DNA of 34,898 nucleotides from NCBI GenBank assembly GCA_026419545.1, contig JANZZE010000010.1, positions 1 to 34,898 of the forward strand, written 5' to 3'. Below, one piece after another: positions 9,858 through 17,932 of the stretch (positions are counted from its first letter, which is position 1; each line of letters opens with the position of its first letter). A program made the position numbers and the translations under genes. Source of the DNA: Acidimicrobiales bacterium (GTDB lineage Bacteria > Actinomycetota > Acidimicrobiia > Acidimicrobiales > Acidimicrobilacustridaceae). Under the pieces are notes generated by a model. The model was not told the DNA's origin. It ran no database searches and saw only the letters and a list, made by a program, of their open reading frames with translations.

Positions 9858-11240
9858 GTGGGAGCCGGCAGCGGACACCGGGGTGGCAGCTACTTCGTGA
9901 TGGTCTCCTGCCACGCGGAACGTCACGGTGCGATCAGGAGTTTCAGCCGACGCCGGATTCGTAGGGCAGCCGGTTACCGCATCGGCGTCCTCGCCGTGCT
10001 TGCATCGATACTGCTCGGGTCCTGCGGCGATCGCTCCGCCTCCACACGATCGTCGATGAGCGGGACAACCTCTTCCTCACGTACTGCTACCGCCGATACC
10101 CGGGTCCCGCCTCCTGCGGTCACCGCGTCGAACGGGGCCATCAGTCTCGAGGGTGTCCTCCTGCGCGTCGACCGGGTAGGAGCACTTTCGGCAGCGTCGG
10201 CCCTCGCTGCACGCAAGGGCTATCCCAACCTGTACGTCGCCGAGCGGGCCGGACGGATTCGGCAGGTGACGGTGAACCACCAGCTCGACAGCAACGGGAA
10301 CATCCGCAAGACGGACTACCTCATCGAGCGGAGCCCGTTGCTCGACATCTCCCGCCAGTTGCGCACCGGCGAAAATCTCGGATTGCTCGGTCTTGCCTTC
10401 TCCGGTGACGGTCGCCAGCTGTATGTCAGTTTTACGCCGACCGACGGCGGCCTCAGAGTCGATGAGTACACCATGGACGACGACCGGGTGGACACCCGCA
10501 GCCGACGCACGATCCTGGAGATCGACCATCACACTGATGGGGCCATCGGGGGAGCCATTGCCATAGGCCCCGACGGGTTCCTGTACGTGGCGACCGGTGA
10601 TCCTTCCGGGGGCCCGGCACAAGACCCGCATTCTCTGCTCGGCAAGGTGCTACGGGTCGACCCTCAAGGCGGTGGCGACGACCAGCCCTACGGCATCCCC
10701 GACGCCAACCCGTTCAGGGACGGCGCCGCAGGGGCGCCCGAGGTGTGGCTGTCTGGACTCCGCGACCCCGGATCGATCGCCTTCGACACCCGCAGCGGAG
10801 ATATGTGGCTGACCGACCACGGTGAAACAATCGAGGAGATCAACGTGCTTCGCGCCCCGGGCGGGCCGGGCTCCGCGGGTCGTGGCGCAAATCTCGGGTG
10901 GGGACGCATCGAGGGTGCACACGGGGCCCGGACGGCCGCTCCAGACGGGCACATTGCACCCATTTTTGAGTACAACCGCGACCGCGGGGAGTGTCCACTC
11001 GTAGGGGGAATCCTGTATCGCGGCAAGGCGGTGCCCGGCCTCAACGGGGCCTACATCTTTGGTGACCGCTGCAGCGGCGTGCTAAGAGGGCTTCTCGCCG
11101 CGACCAGCGTGATCCTCGATCAACGAGAGCTCGGCATCGTTACGGGGGGTGAACTGGGCGTCATCGCAACAGGTCCCGACGGAGAGGTCTGGCTCTCGGG
11201 AGCCGCAGGTGAACTCTACCGTGTGGAGCCGGGACCGTGA
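9858..11240 (+). CDS. PQQ-dependent sugar dehydrogenase-like lipoprotein
   Basis: 460 residues related to soluble aldose/glucose sugar dehydrogenases (GSDH beta-propeller), which oxidise sugars to lactones with PQQ outside the cytoplasm. GTG 9858 has a clear GGGAGGA seven bases upstream, which decides the start over ATG 9840 and ATG 9900. The N-terminus has a basic region with SRRRIRR, a hydrophobic stretch and lipobox LLGSC with Cys56, so it is probably a lipoprotein, possibly Tat-exported. Propeller motifs include AIAIGPDGFLYVATGD, LLGKVLRVDPQG, EVWLSGLRDPGSIAFD, HGETIEEINVL with GANLGWG, and YIFGDRCSGVL. No PQQ biosynthesis genes are visible. Its stop overlaps the next gene start (GTGA). 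Substrate not determined. Confidence 0.88.
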   Translation: MGAGSGHRGGSYFVMVSCHAERHGAIRSFSRRRIRRAAGYRIGVLAVLASILLGSCGDRSASTRSSMSGTTSSSRTATADTRVPPPAVTASNGAISLEGVLLRVDRVGALSAASALAARKGYPNLYVAERAGRIRQVTVNHQLDSNGNIRKTDYLIERSPLLDISRQLRTGENLGLLGLAFSGDGRQLYVSFTPTDGGLRVDEYTMDDDRVDTRSRRTILEIDHHTDGAIGGAIAIGPDGFLYVATGDPSGGPAQDPHSLLGKVLRVDPQGGGDDQPYGIPDANPFRDGAAGAPEVWLSGLRDPGSIAFDTRSGDMWLTDHGETIEEINVLRAPGGPGSAGRGANLGWGRIEGAHGARTAAPDGHIAPIFEYNRDRGECPLVGGILYRGKAVPGLNGAYIFGDRCSGVLRGLLAATSVILDQRELGIVTGGELGVIATGPDGEVWLSGAAGELYRVEPGP

Positions 11241-12079
11241 TCATGGAACAACCGTTCACCACTCACAAAGACGATCTTCCGGCGGAGTTCGGCCATACAT
11301 CACCGACCAGGAACCTGGCCTGGTGGCGGGAACTCGCGATCGTCGCGGTCGTGTACGTGTTCTACGAGACGATACGCAACATCACCCAGTCCACGCCCAA
11401 GCGGGCCTATGCCAACGCGGTCAGGCTCATCAACCTGGAGAAGAACTTGGGAATCTTCCAAGAACAGGCGATGCAGGACTGGGCAGTACAGTTCGCGCCG
11501 CTGATCATCGTCTCGAACTACTTCTACGGGGCGGCGTACATTGTCGTGACGGTAGCCGGACTGGTGTACCTCTTCCGGCGGTTTCCCGACGATTACCGCT
11601 TCTGGCGGAACGCGCTGCTCGCGCTCACCCTCCTGGCCCTCGTGGGTTTCGCGCTCTTCCCGCTCATGCCACCGAGGCTGCTCGATGTACGTGGCGACGG
11701 GCGCGTCTGGGGGTTCGTGGACACGCTGGTCAAGTATCCGACCTTCTGGTCGTTCCAGTCATCGGCCATGGAGAAGGTGTCGAACCAGTTCGCGGCAATG
11801 CCGAGCTTGCACTGTGCTTGGTCGATCTGGGCAATGACGGTGTTCTACCCCCGGGTCCGCACCCGGTGGGCACGATTCCTCTCCGTCGGCTACGCCGTAT
11901 TCACCACGTACGTGATCATCATCACCGGGAATCACTACTTCCTCGACGCGGTGGGCGGTCTGGTGGTCTTTCTCCTCGGGGTCGGCATCGCCCGGGTCGG
12001 CGAGCAACTTCGCGCCAGATCACGGGCTGAAGGCCGAACCCGTCAAGTGCAACCGGCGGTCGAGCTCGAACAGGCCTAG
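11237..12079 (+). CDS. PAP2-superfamily membrane phosphatase/inositolphosphotransferase-like protein
   Basis: 280 residues, polytopic membrane protein of the PAP2_3 type (the group containing AUR1-like inositol phosphorylceramide synthases). Helices are visible at about 33-46, 88-112, 126-143, 213-231 and 236-255. The phosphatase motifs are AMPSLHCAW with His192 and GNHYFLDAVGG with His233 and Asp237, the catalytic His pair plus Asp. The start at GTG 11237 overlaps the dehydrogenase stop as GTGA; ATG 11243 is an alternative. Known relatives dephosphorylate or transfer head groups of lipid phosphates on the outer face of the membrane. Coupling to the sugar dehydrogenase is positional only. The basic C-terminal tail is cytoplasmic by the positive-inside rule. 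Confidence 0.87.
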   Translation: MIMEQPFTTHKDDLPAEFGHTSPTRNLAWWRELAIVAVVYVFYETIRNITQSTPKRAYANAVRLINLEKNLGIFQEQAMQDWAVQFAPLIIVSNYFYGAAYIVVTVAGLVYLFRRFPDDYRFWRNALLALTLLALVGFALFPLMPPRLLDVRGDGRVWGFVDTLVKYPTFWSFQSSAMEKVSNQFAAMPSLHCAWSIWAMTVFYPRVRTRWARFLSVGYAVFTTYVIIITGNHYFLDAVGGLVVFLLGVGIARVGEQLRARSRAEGRTRQVQPAVELEQA

Positions 12080-12118
12080 GTCGCAGATCACGGCCCGTCG
12101 GCGGCAACAACCGGGGGC

Positions 12119-13264
12119 CTACCGCTGCGCGATGCGCGACCTCGGCGGGCCAACGGCCGAGGCACCCACCAATTCGCGGGCCTTCTGATAGGCATCCAGG
12201 TTGAGGGACACGACCTCGGTCCAGTCGACGGGCGAGGGAATCTCACGATTGCGGGCCGTGATCTTCCCTCGCAGTTCTCGGTCAAGCACCAGCGTGACCA
12301 ACTGGTCGACCATGTCCGCGTCGCTGTCCGCGAGGAGTCCTTCTTGGCCGTGGTCAACGAACTCACGTATACCGGTACGAGCCTTCGCCACGACAGGGAG
12401 CCCCGCGCAGCGCGCTTCCAGCGCGGCGATCCCGAACGACTCCAGGTTGGCCGGGGCGACGAAGATATCTGCGGTGGCGTACACCTCTCGTATCTGTTCC
12501 CGACTCAGTCGACCGGTGAGTTCGACCGCATCGCTCAAACCCTGGGCGGCCACATACCGCTCCATGGATTTGCGTTCCGGGCCTTCACCGATGATCACCA
12601 AGCGAAGGTCGATATTGGATGGGACCCGCTGCCGTACTCGTTTGAACATCTTCAACAGCTGCAGGGGCCGCTTGCGGGGCGCTAGGCGCATCACCGATAC
12701 GATCACCACACGGTCCGGATCGCGTGGCGACGGATCGATCTCCCAGGCGCGATTGTCTATGCCGTTGGGCAGGATCAGGACCTCCCGATTCGGAGCGATA
12801 CGGCGGATCGGAGCCGCGGCCACCTCGCTCACCGCCGAAAAGACTGCGTCCCACTCGCTCCACCGATATCGCCGCTCGAGCAAACGGAACACCGGCGTGG
12901 CGTAGCTCCAAAGGCAGTGGGTCGTGATGACGGTGGGGATACGTCGCTGTACCGCATGGTGCGCCGAAACGAACGCGAGTGGCGAAACGATCCCCCCGTG
13001 GAAGTGCGCGACGTCGACCGCCTCGGCTTCGAGCAACTCGATGACCCGGTCGAAACTCGAAGGCTTGTAGGGAATGTCGAACGGTGCGAGCGGCACGTCC
13101 ATCCGGTGCACCGGCACGCCGTCGACGACATCGGGGCCGGGAGTCGGGGTGACCACCACAACCTCGTGTCCCGCCTCCCGGAGCCGCTGGCCTAGGTCAT
13201 GTACCTGCATCTCGATGCCACCGAGACGAGGGACATAGCAGTCAGTGACCAGGCCGATTTTCAT
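12119..13264 (-). CDS. GT4 family glycosyltransferase, PIG-A/PimB-like
   Basis: 381 residues from ATG 13264 (MKIGLVTDCYVPRLGGIEMQ), with the glycine-rich loop right after the first strand. The donor site has VMRLAPRKRPLQLL (R193 and K198 typical of GT4), IIGEGPERKSME, and the EX7E motif with E275 and E283 in ESFGIAALEARCAG. The N-terminal wording resembles the PIG-A/PimB group, which adds sugars to phosphatidylinositol-type lipids; that is family resemblance, not proof. The MshA hallmark GGMNVYV is absent. It lies divergent from a PIG-L deacetylase, an arrangement reminiscent of the first two steps of GlcN-inositol chemistry. The C-terminal 20 residues are basic. Confidence 0.9.
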   Translation of the reverse strand: MKIGLVTDCYVPRLGGIEMQVHDLGQRLREAGHEVVVVTPTPGPDVVDGVPVHRMDVPLAPFDIPYKPSSFDRVIELLEAEAVDVAHFHGGIVSPLAFVSAHHAVQRRIPTVITTHCLWSYATPVFRLLERRYRWSEWDAVFSAVSEVAAAPIRRIAPNREVLILPNGIDNRAWEIDPSPRDPDRVVIVSVMRLAPRKRPLQLLKMFKRVRQRVPSNIDLRLVIIGEGPERKSMERYVAAQGLSDAVELTGRLSREQIREVYATADIFVAPANLESFGIAALEARCAGLPVVAKARTGIREFVDHGQEGLLADSDADMVDQLVTLVLDRELRGKITARNREIPSPVDWTEVVSLNLDAYQKARELVGASAVGPPRSRIAQR

Positions 13265-13324
13265 GACAGTCGCGGGCTGCGCCTCGGGCACCGGACCACG
13301 GTAGCGGCATCGCGGACCACCCGG

Positions 13325-13421
13325 GCGCGCAGCTCATCTGCTTTCGCTCCCTGACCACCGCCTCGATCCGCGCGCAGCTCATTGCCCAGTTACGACATGC
13401 AGTGGCCTCGGCGGTGGTCAG
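13325..13421. repeat. Repeat cluster in the GT4/PIG-L divergent spacer
   Basis: A 13-bp direct repeat GCGCGCAGCTCAT lies at 13325-13337 and 13370-13382 (period 45). Interleaved with it is a 12-bp perfect inverted repeat, CTGACCACCGCC at 13351-13362 and GGCGGTGGTCAG at 13410-13421, loop 47. The 210-bp spacer 13265-13474 must hold both promoters; no clear -35/-10 was recognised. The inverted repeat could be an operator or a degenerate repeat element. Confidence 0.7.
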
Positions 13422-13474
13422 CGAGACCCCCCGATGCGTGTCCTTTCCCTGACGGTGCGGCCACAATTTGCCTC

Positions 13475-14365
13475 GTGATCACGACGACACCCGCTGCGCA
13501 GCGTGAAGGCCGACGGACACTCATCTGCGTCCACGCGCACCCCGATGACGAAGCCCTCCTCACTGCCGGCGTCATGGCCAAAGCTGCCGCAGAGGGCAAC
13601 CGGGTCGTGCTCATCGTCGCCACCCGGGGCGAAGTCGGCGAGGTGGCCGACGACTTCCTGAGCAGCGGCGAGGACCTGGGCGACCGGCGGTGGCGGGAAC
13701 TGGAACGATCCGCCGCGATCCTGGGAGTCGAGCGTCTGGAGTGGCTGGGCTACGGCGACTCGGGTCTGACCGGGAAGGGGCGGCCCGGTTCAAGATTGGT
13801 ACCGTTCGCTCACGCGGACCCCAACGAGGCGGCTGATCGCCTCGCAGCCATCATCGCCGACGAGCACGCCGACGTGGTCACGATCTATGACCGCCACGGC
13901 GGCTACCACCATCCTGACCATCTCCAAGTCCACCGGATCGGGCATCTGGCCGCACACCGGGCCCAACCAGGGGCTGTGCTCGAAGCCACGATCAACCGCG
14001 GTCTACTCAAGACGGGACTCGAGTTGGCTCGGTCATTGGGATTCGAAATCCCTTCCGCGTTCTCACCCGAAACCTTCGATGAATGGTTCCTGCCGGAAGA
14101 GAGCTTGACGCATCGGGTGGACGTCAGCTCGTTCGTCGACACCAAACGCGCCTCGATGGAAGCCCACGCCAGCCAGTCGACCAGTGCTAGCGGTGGCACA
14201 CGGACCATCGCTGCGTTCTTGTCACTGCCACCCGAGTATTTCGCGCTCGCATTCGGCAGCGAGTGGTTCGCCCAAGCCGGATGTCCGGGTGGGATCCGCT
14301 ACGACGACGTCTTCGACGTCTTGCGTCCCGACGCGACCGACACAGCGGAGGGAGCACCTGCGTGA
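13475..14365 (+). CDS. PIG-L family deacetylase
   Basis: 296 residues from GTG 13475. Zinc-dependent LmbE/PIG-L fold: the first motif is VHAHPDDEA (His22, Asp24, Asp25 region), the second HHPDHLQVH (His146, Asp148, His149), and between them TRGEVGE and RRWRELERSAAILGVERLEWLGYGDSG, typical of this family. Members include mycothiol enzymes MshB and Mca and the GPI enzyme PIG-L, which remove the acetyl group of GlcNAc-inositol compounds or cleave mycothiol conjugates. The sequence does not let me choose between them; the many unassigned PIG-L proteins of actinobacteria are an equal option. It overlaps the next gene by GTGA, so a membrane partner is likely. Divergent from the GT4 gene. Confidence 0.9.
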   Translation: MITTTPAAQREGRRTLICVHAHPDDEALLTAGVMAKAAAEGNRVVLIVATRGEVGEVADDFLSSGEDLGDRRWRELERSAAILGVERLEWLGYGDSGLTGKGRPGSRLVPFAHADPNEAADRLAAIIADEHADVVTIYDRHGGYHHPDHLQVHRIGHLAAHRAQPGAVLEATINRGLLKTGLELARSLGFEIPSAFSPETFDEWFLPEESLTHRVDVSSFVDTKRASMEAHASQSTSASGGTRTIAAFLSLPPEYFALAFGSEWFAQAGCPGGIRYDDVFDVLRPDATDTAEGAPA

Positions 14366-15495
14366 CGAGTGAACTCGAGCACGCGGAGGAACTCGGTGAG
14401 CACATCGCCCACGAAGAGGGGCGCCATGCCCTCCTCGCGCCGGTTGAGCTGATCGAGGACGAATTCACGCACAAGACCAAAGCACGCCGGATCGCGGAGT
14501 CGGTGCTGTCGGTCAGTGTCGTGCTCATCATGTTCGCGTTCATCATCCCCCGCTTGTTCGACGCCGAATATCGCGACGTATTCGAGAAGTTTTCGCAGCT
14601 CGATGGGCGCGCTGTCCTCGCCTTGTTCGTCGCGTGGTTCGGCAGTATGTGGACCTACTGGTCCTTCATGACCAGAACGCTTCCCGGACTGCGGACCGCC
14701 CAGGCCGGTGTACTGAACCTGTCCGGGAGCGCGGTGGCCAACGTCGTGCCGTTCGGTGGAGCCGTCGGCGTCGGCGCGACCTACGGTCAGTGCATGTCCT
14801 GGGGGTTTGCACCACCCCAGGTGACCGTTTCGATCCTCGTATCGGGGGTGTGGAACGTCTTCTCGAAGTTGGCGTTCCCGGCCGTCGCACTGGTGTGTGT
14901 GGCGCTTCGGGGCAAGAACCTCCGTCAACTCGACTTGGCTGCGCTCGTGGGGCTGACCGTCCTGGTCGCGGCAATTTCCGTCTTCTGGCTGATCGTCCGA
15001 AGCGAACACGCAGCCTCCGTCATCGACGCCTCGTTCGAACGGATCTGGAACGGCACTCGCCGTCTCTACGGCCGTGAACCGAACAGACGATCACGGCACG
15101 CGGTGGTCGAGTTCCGAAGAAAGATCGTTGGACTCGTACGTCAGCACTGGATGGCTCTCACCATCTGGATGGTTGCCTACAAGGTCTCGTCATTCGTACT
15201 CCAACTGTTGTGCGTACGAGCGCTCGGGATCACCGAACTCGGATGGGTCGAGGTACTCGCGGCCTACACTTTCGGGGAATTGCTCACGACCATCCCACTA
15301 ACCCCGAGCGGCGTCGGCTTCGTCGAGGCAGGGTCGGCCGGCATCATGGTCGCGTTTGGCACCCCGAACGAAGCGGCGCTTGCCGCGGTGTTCCTCTTCC
15401 GGGGTTTCACCTACCTCTTCGAGATCCCTGCGGGCGGATTGGCCTGGCTGATCTGGGCGACGCGGCGCTCATGGCGTCGCGAGATCAACAGTTGA
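14362..15495 (+). CDS. Lysylphosphatidylglycerol synthase TM region/UPF0104-like membrane protein
   Basis: 377 residues from GTG 14362, overlapping the deacetylase stop (GTGA). After a 40-residue charged N-terminus come about seven or eight transmembrane helices. It has the family's landmark segments: LSGSAVANVVPFGGAVGVGATY and, near the end, LLTTIPLTPSGVGFVEAGSAG, where the PxxPGGxGxxE-like loop of the LPG_synthase_TM family (PF03706) is recognisable. In MprF this region flips or houses an aminoacyl-lipid; stand-alone members are thought to move or modify lipids or lipid-linked sugars. No C-terminal aminoacyl-transferase domain is present. Coupling to PIG-L suggests a role on the same lipid or glycan. 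Its end is convergent with the GNAT gene, 30 bases away. Confidence 0.87.
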   Translation: MTSELEHAEELGEHIAHEEGRHALLAPVELIEDEFTHKTKARRIAESVLSVSVVLIMFAFIIPRLFDAEYRDVFEKFSQLDGRAVLALFVAWFGSMWTYWSFMTRTLPGLRTAQAGVLNLSGSAVANVVPFGGAVGVGATYGQCMSWGFAPPQVTVSILVSGVWNVFSKLAFPAVALVCVALRGKNLRQLDLAALVGLTVLVAAISVFWLIVRSEHAASVIDASFERIWNGTRRLYGREPNRRSRHAVVEFRRKIVGLVRQHWMALTIWMVAYKVSSFVLQLLCVRALGITELGWVEVLAAYTFGELLTTIPLTPSGVGFVEAGSAGIMVAFGTPNEAALAAVFLFRGFTYLFEIPAGGLAWLIWATRRSWRREINS

Positions 15496-15525
15496 GCGTG
15501 AAACGTCGACCTGGGGTGCGCTCGA

Positions 15526-15978
15526 TCAACCCCGGTCGGCACCGAGGTCAAACCGGTAGACGTTGGTTTCCCGCAGTTCGAACCCGATGCGGGTGTAGAG
15601 CCGGTTCGCGGCTTCGCGGGATGGACGAGAGGTCAGATCCACGGTCTTGGCCCCTGCAGCACGCGCCCGTTCGAGCGCATACCGGTTGAGCGCCTCCCCC
15701 ACTCCTCGACCCCGCGCCGCTTCGTCGACGACGACGTCTTCGATCCAGGCCCGCACGCCGGTCGGAATCCGGAACACGACCAGGGTCAAGCTGCCGACGA
15801 TTTCGCCGGTGGCCGGGTCACGAGCGACAAGCAGGATGCTCGCATCCGATTTGACGATCTCGCGTAGCTCCTCGTCGGTCGGTGGTGGGCTGGATTGCGA
15901 GAGTTGAGGGATCAGGCGTTCAAGCGCCGCCACCAGTTCGGGGGTCACCTCGGTCGCTTCGCTGACGTCGATCTGCAT
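15526..15978 (-). CDS. GNAT family N-acetyltransferase
   Basis: 150 residues, the normal size of a single GNAT domain. The acetyl-CoA pyrophosphate loop is RGRGVGEAL (R89-G94), preceded by the beta4 strand WIEDVVVDEAA and followed by the helix LNRYALERARAAGA. The end has NRLYTRIGFELRETNVYRF, the usual beta5-alpha4 NxxGF motif. The N-terminal helix pair (LVAALERLIPQLSQSSPPPTDEEL) resembles actinobacterial aminoglycoside-like or small-molecule acetyltransferases. Substrate unknown. Transcribed alone or with the citrate synthase gene 70 bases upstream on the same strand. Confidence 0.9.
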   Translation of the reverse strand: MQIDVSEATEVTPELVAALERLIPQLSQSSPPPTDEELREIVKSDASILLVARDPATGEIVGSLTLVVFRIPTGVRAWIEDVVVDEAARGRGVGEALNRYALERARAAGAKTVDLTSRPSREAANRLYTRIGFELRETNVYRFDLGADRG

Positions 15979-16048
15979 GACGGGGAACGCTAGACGCCCT
16001 CACCTGACCAGACGTTCACCGCACGACGGTTCACCCTGACCCACCTGA

Positions 16049-17593
16049 TCACGGCTCGGGTACTGGTTGGGGAGGTGGAGGGCCGACGTAGCGCGCCGAG
16101 GGCCGGATGATCCGGTTGTCTGCGGCCTGTTCGAGGATGTTGGCACACCAGCCGATCACCCGGCTCGACGCGAACGTCGGTGTGAACAACTCGCGGGGCA
16201 GGCCACAGCGGTCCATCACGACCCCTGCGTAGAACTCGACGTTGGTGTAGAGGTGTCGCCCCGGTTTCAGTTCGGCGAGCGTATCGACCACGGTTCGCTC
16301 CACCTTCTTGGCGAAGTCGACCAGGTCACCCCCCAGTCGCTCGGCCACCGATCGCAGCAACAACGAGCGCGGGTCGTCAGTCTTGTAGACGCGGTGACCG
16401 AAACCCATGATGCGCTCGCCGCTGAGCACGGCGTTTCGGACCCATTCCTCGGCCCGGTCAGGGGTGCCGATCGCGTCGAGCATGTCGAGTGCGCGACTGG
16501 GCGCCCCACCGTGGAGTGGCCCGGAGAGCGCGCCGATCGCCCCGACGACGGCAGCACCGAGATCGGCGCCGGTCGAGGTGATCACCCGGGCCGTGAAGGT
16601 CGATGCGTTGAACCCGTGGTCGATCGTCGAGATCTGGTACTGCTCGATGGCTCGGGCGATCTCAGGCGATGGCACATCACCGCTGAGCATGTACAGGTAA
16701 TTGGCGGCATAGCCGAGATCTGGCCGCGGATCGATGGGATCAGCGCCGTGCCGCAATCGGTACAGCGCCATAATCAAAGTCGGCACCACCGCACAGATCT
16801 GGATGGCGTTCTCCTTCAACTCCTCCAAGGAGATGTCGAGCGACGGCTTGAAATTGGCGTCGGCCGCCACAATGGACACGGCGGTGCGTAACGCGTCGAG
16901 CGGTACGAAGGTGTCACCAGCGGCAGCGATGGCGGGCAACAACGGCTTCACCCGCTCCGGGACCTGCATCAACGGCCGCACCTTGGCTTCGAACGCTGCT
17001 CGCTGCTCGGCATCAGGAAGCGCGCCTTCGAACATCAAGTACCACACGTCTTCGAGCGAGCGCTTCTCAGCCAACTCGACCGCGTTGTACTGCCGGTAGT
17101 GATAGAAGCCTTCTTGACCCCGTACGTCGCCCACCTCGGTTTCAGCGACGATGACCCCGGCCAATCCCTTGGGCGCCTCCATCGCACCTGGCGCCTCGAC
17201 CGGCTCGAGCCGCGCCATGCTCATGAGGTCCCGCATCGTGACGATGCCGACGAGCGAGGAGCGGTCAACAACGGGGATGTGCCGGTAGCCACGCTGCGAG
17301 AGGCGCTCGAAAGCCTTCACTACTGGTTCGCTCGGTTCGCAAGTATCGGGATGCTCCGTCATCCACTCCGACACCTTCGTTGCCGTCGGATCGCCGCCGG
17401 AGGCAGCGAAACGGATGAGATCGCGCTCGGTGAAGATCCCGATCGGCCGGTCACCGTCGACGACCACCACCGACCCGACACCTGCGTCTCGCATCCGAGC
17501 CGATGCATTCGACACGAGTTCCGACGGCAGGGCTGTCACGACCGGGTGGCTCATGACCTCGGCCACCGTCCGGATCACCGCGCTGTCTGCCAT
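16049..17593 (-). CDS. Citrate (or 2-methylcitrate) synthase with N-terminal tandem CBS domains
   Basis: 514 residues. Residues 10-65 and 75-125 are two CBS repeats (VSNASARMRDAGVGSVVVVD, IGIFTERDLI; YRHIPVVDRSSLVGIVTMRDLM), a module that usually senses AMP/ATP or related nucleotides. After a 15-residue linker, residues 141-500 form a complete citrate synthase: GVIVAETEVGDVRGQEGFYHYR, DHGFNASTF, SGPLHGGAP with His361, MGFGHRVYKTDDPR with His400, and NVEFYAGVVM, where Glu453 stands where many synthases have the catalytic Asp. It condenses acetyl-CoA (or propionyl-CoA) with oxaloacetate. ATG 17593 is chosen because GGAGG lies at correct spacing; ATG 17599 directly touches it. The frame is continuous, so the fusion is real. 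The CBS domains suggest energy-charge control of TCA entry (inference). Confidence 0.92.
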   Translation of the reverse strand: MADSAVIRTVAEVMSHPVVTALPSELVSNASARMRDAGVGSVVVVDGDRPIGIFTERDLIRFAASGGDPTATKVSEWMTEHPDTCEPSEPVVKAFERLSQRGYRHIPVVDRSSLVGIVTMRDLMSMARLEPVEAPGAMEAPKGLAGVIVAETEVGDVRGQEGFYHYRQYNAVELAEKRSLEDVWYLMFEGALPDAEQRAAFEAKVRPLMQVPERVKPLLPAIAAAGDTFVPLDALRTAVSIVAADANFKPSLDISLEELKENAIQICAVVPTLIMALYRLRHGADPIDPRPDLGYAANYLYMLSGDVPSPEIARAIEQYQISTIDHGFNASTFTARVITSTGADLGAAVVGAIGALSGPLHGGAPSRALDMLDAIGTPDRAEEWVRNAVLSGERIMGFGHRVYKTDDPRSLLLRSVAERLGGDLVDFAKKVERTVVDTLAELKPGRHLYTNVEFYAGVVMDRCGLPRELFTPTFASSRVIGWCANILEQAADNRIIRPSARYVGPPPPQPVPEP

Positions 17594-17648
17594 CGGCATC
17601 CTCCGTGTTCGTTTGTTCGGAAGGGTCGTTCCGAGCCTACTCGGCTAT

Positions 17649-17772
17649 TCGCCGCCATCGTCCGGCCAGACCGGGTACCGCGACCTTGACGTCCCGCCCG
17701 CGATCACCGGACTCGAGGATTGGCTCGCCGCCATCGTCCGGCCAGACCGGGTACCGCGACCTTGAGGTCCCG
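17649..17772. repeat. 41-bp perfect direct repeat between amidase and citrate synthase genes
   Basis: Positions 17649-17689 and 17725-17765 are identical over 41 bases (period 76); after one mismatch the match continues through GTCCCG to 48 bp. It sits in the 339-base gap 17594-17932, upstream of the CBS-citrate synthase and downstream of the amidase. Apart from this repeat I see no gene or clear promoter in the gap. Confidence 0.9.
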
Positions 17773-17932
17773 ACGTGACGGTTCGGGCCGAGAACCGTGA
17801 AGGTTCCGGCACCACTAGGTCCCGCGATCTGCCTTCATCGGCACCTTTCTGATCTGACTGGAACTGGGGGTACCGCTGGGGGCGGCACGCTGGCCGACGC
17901 TCTGCGGCAACCAGTGGACCGCCCGAGCGATC

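Noticed and set aside
12119-13264. Assignment of the minus-strand GT4 gene as mshA
   Set aside because: The N-terminal GGMNVYV-type signature of MshA is missing, and the sequence fits the PIG-A/PimB-like group better.
13242-13466. 74-codon minus-strand frame in the GT4/PIG-L gap
   Set aside because: Its protein repeat (MSCA..) is produced by the DNA direct repeat; it overlaps the GT4 start and has no family features.
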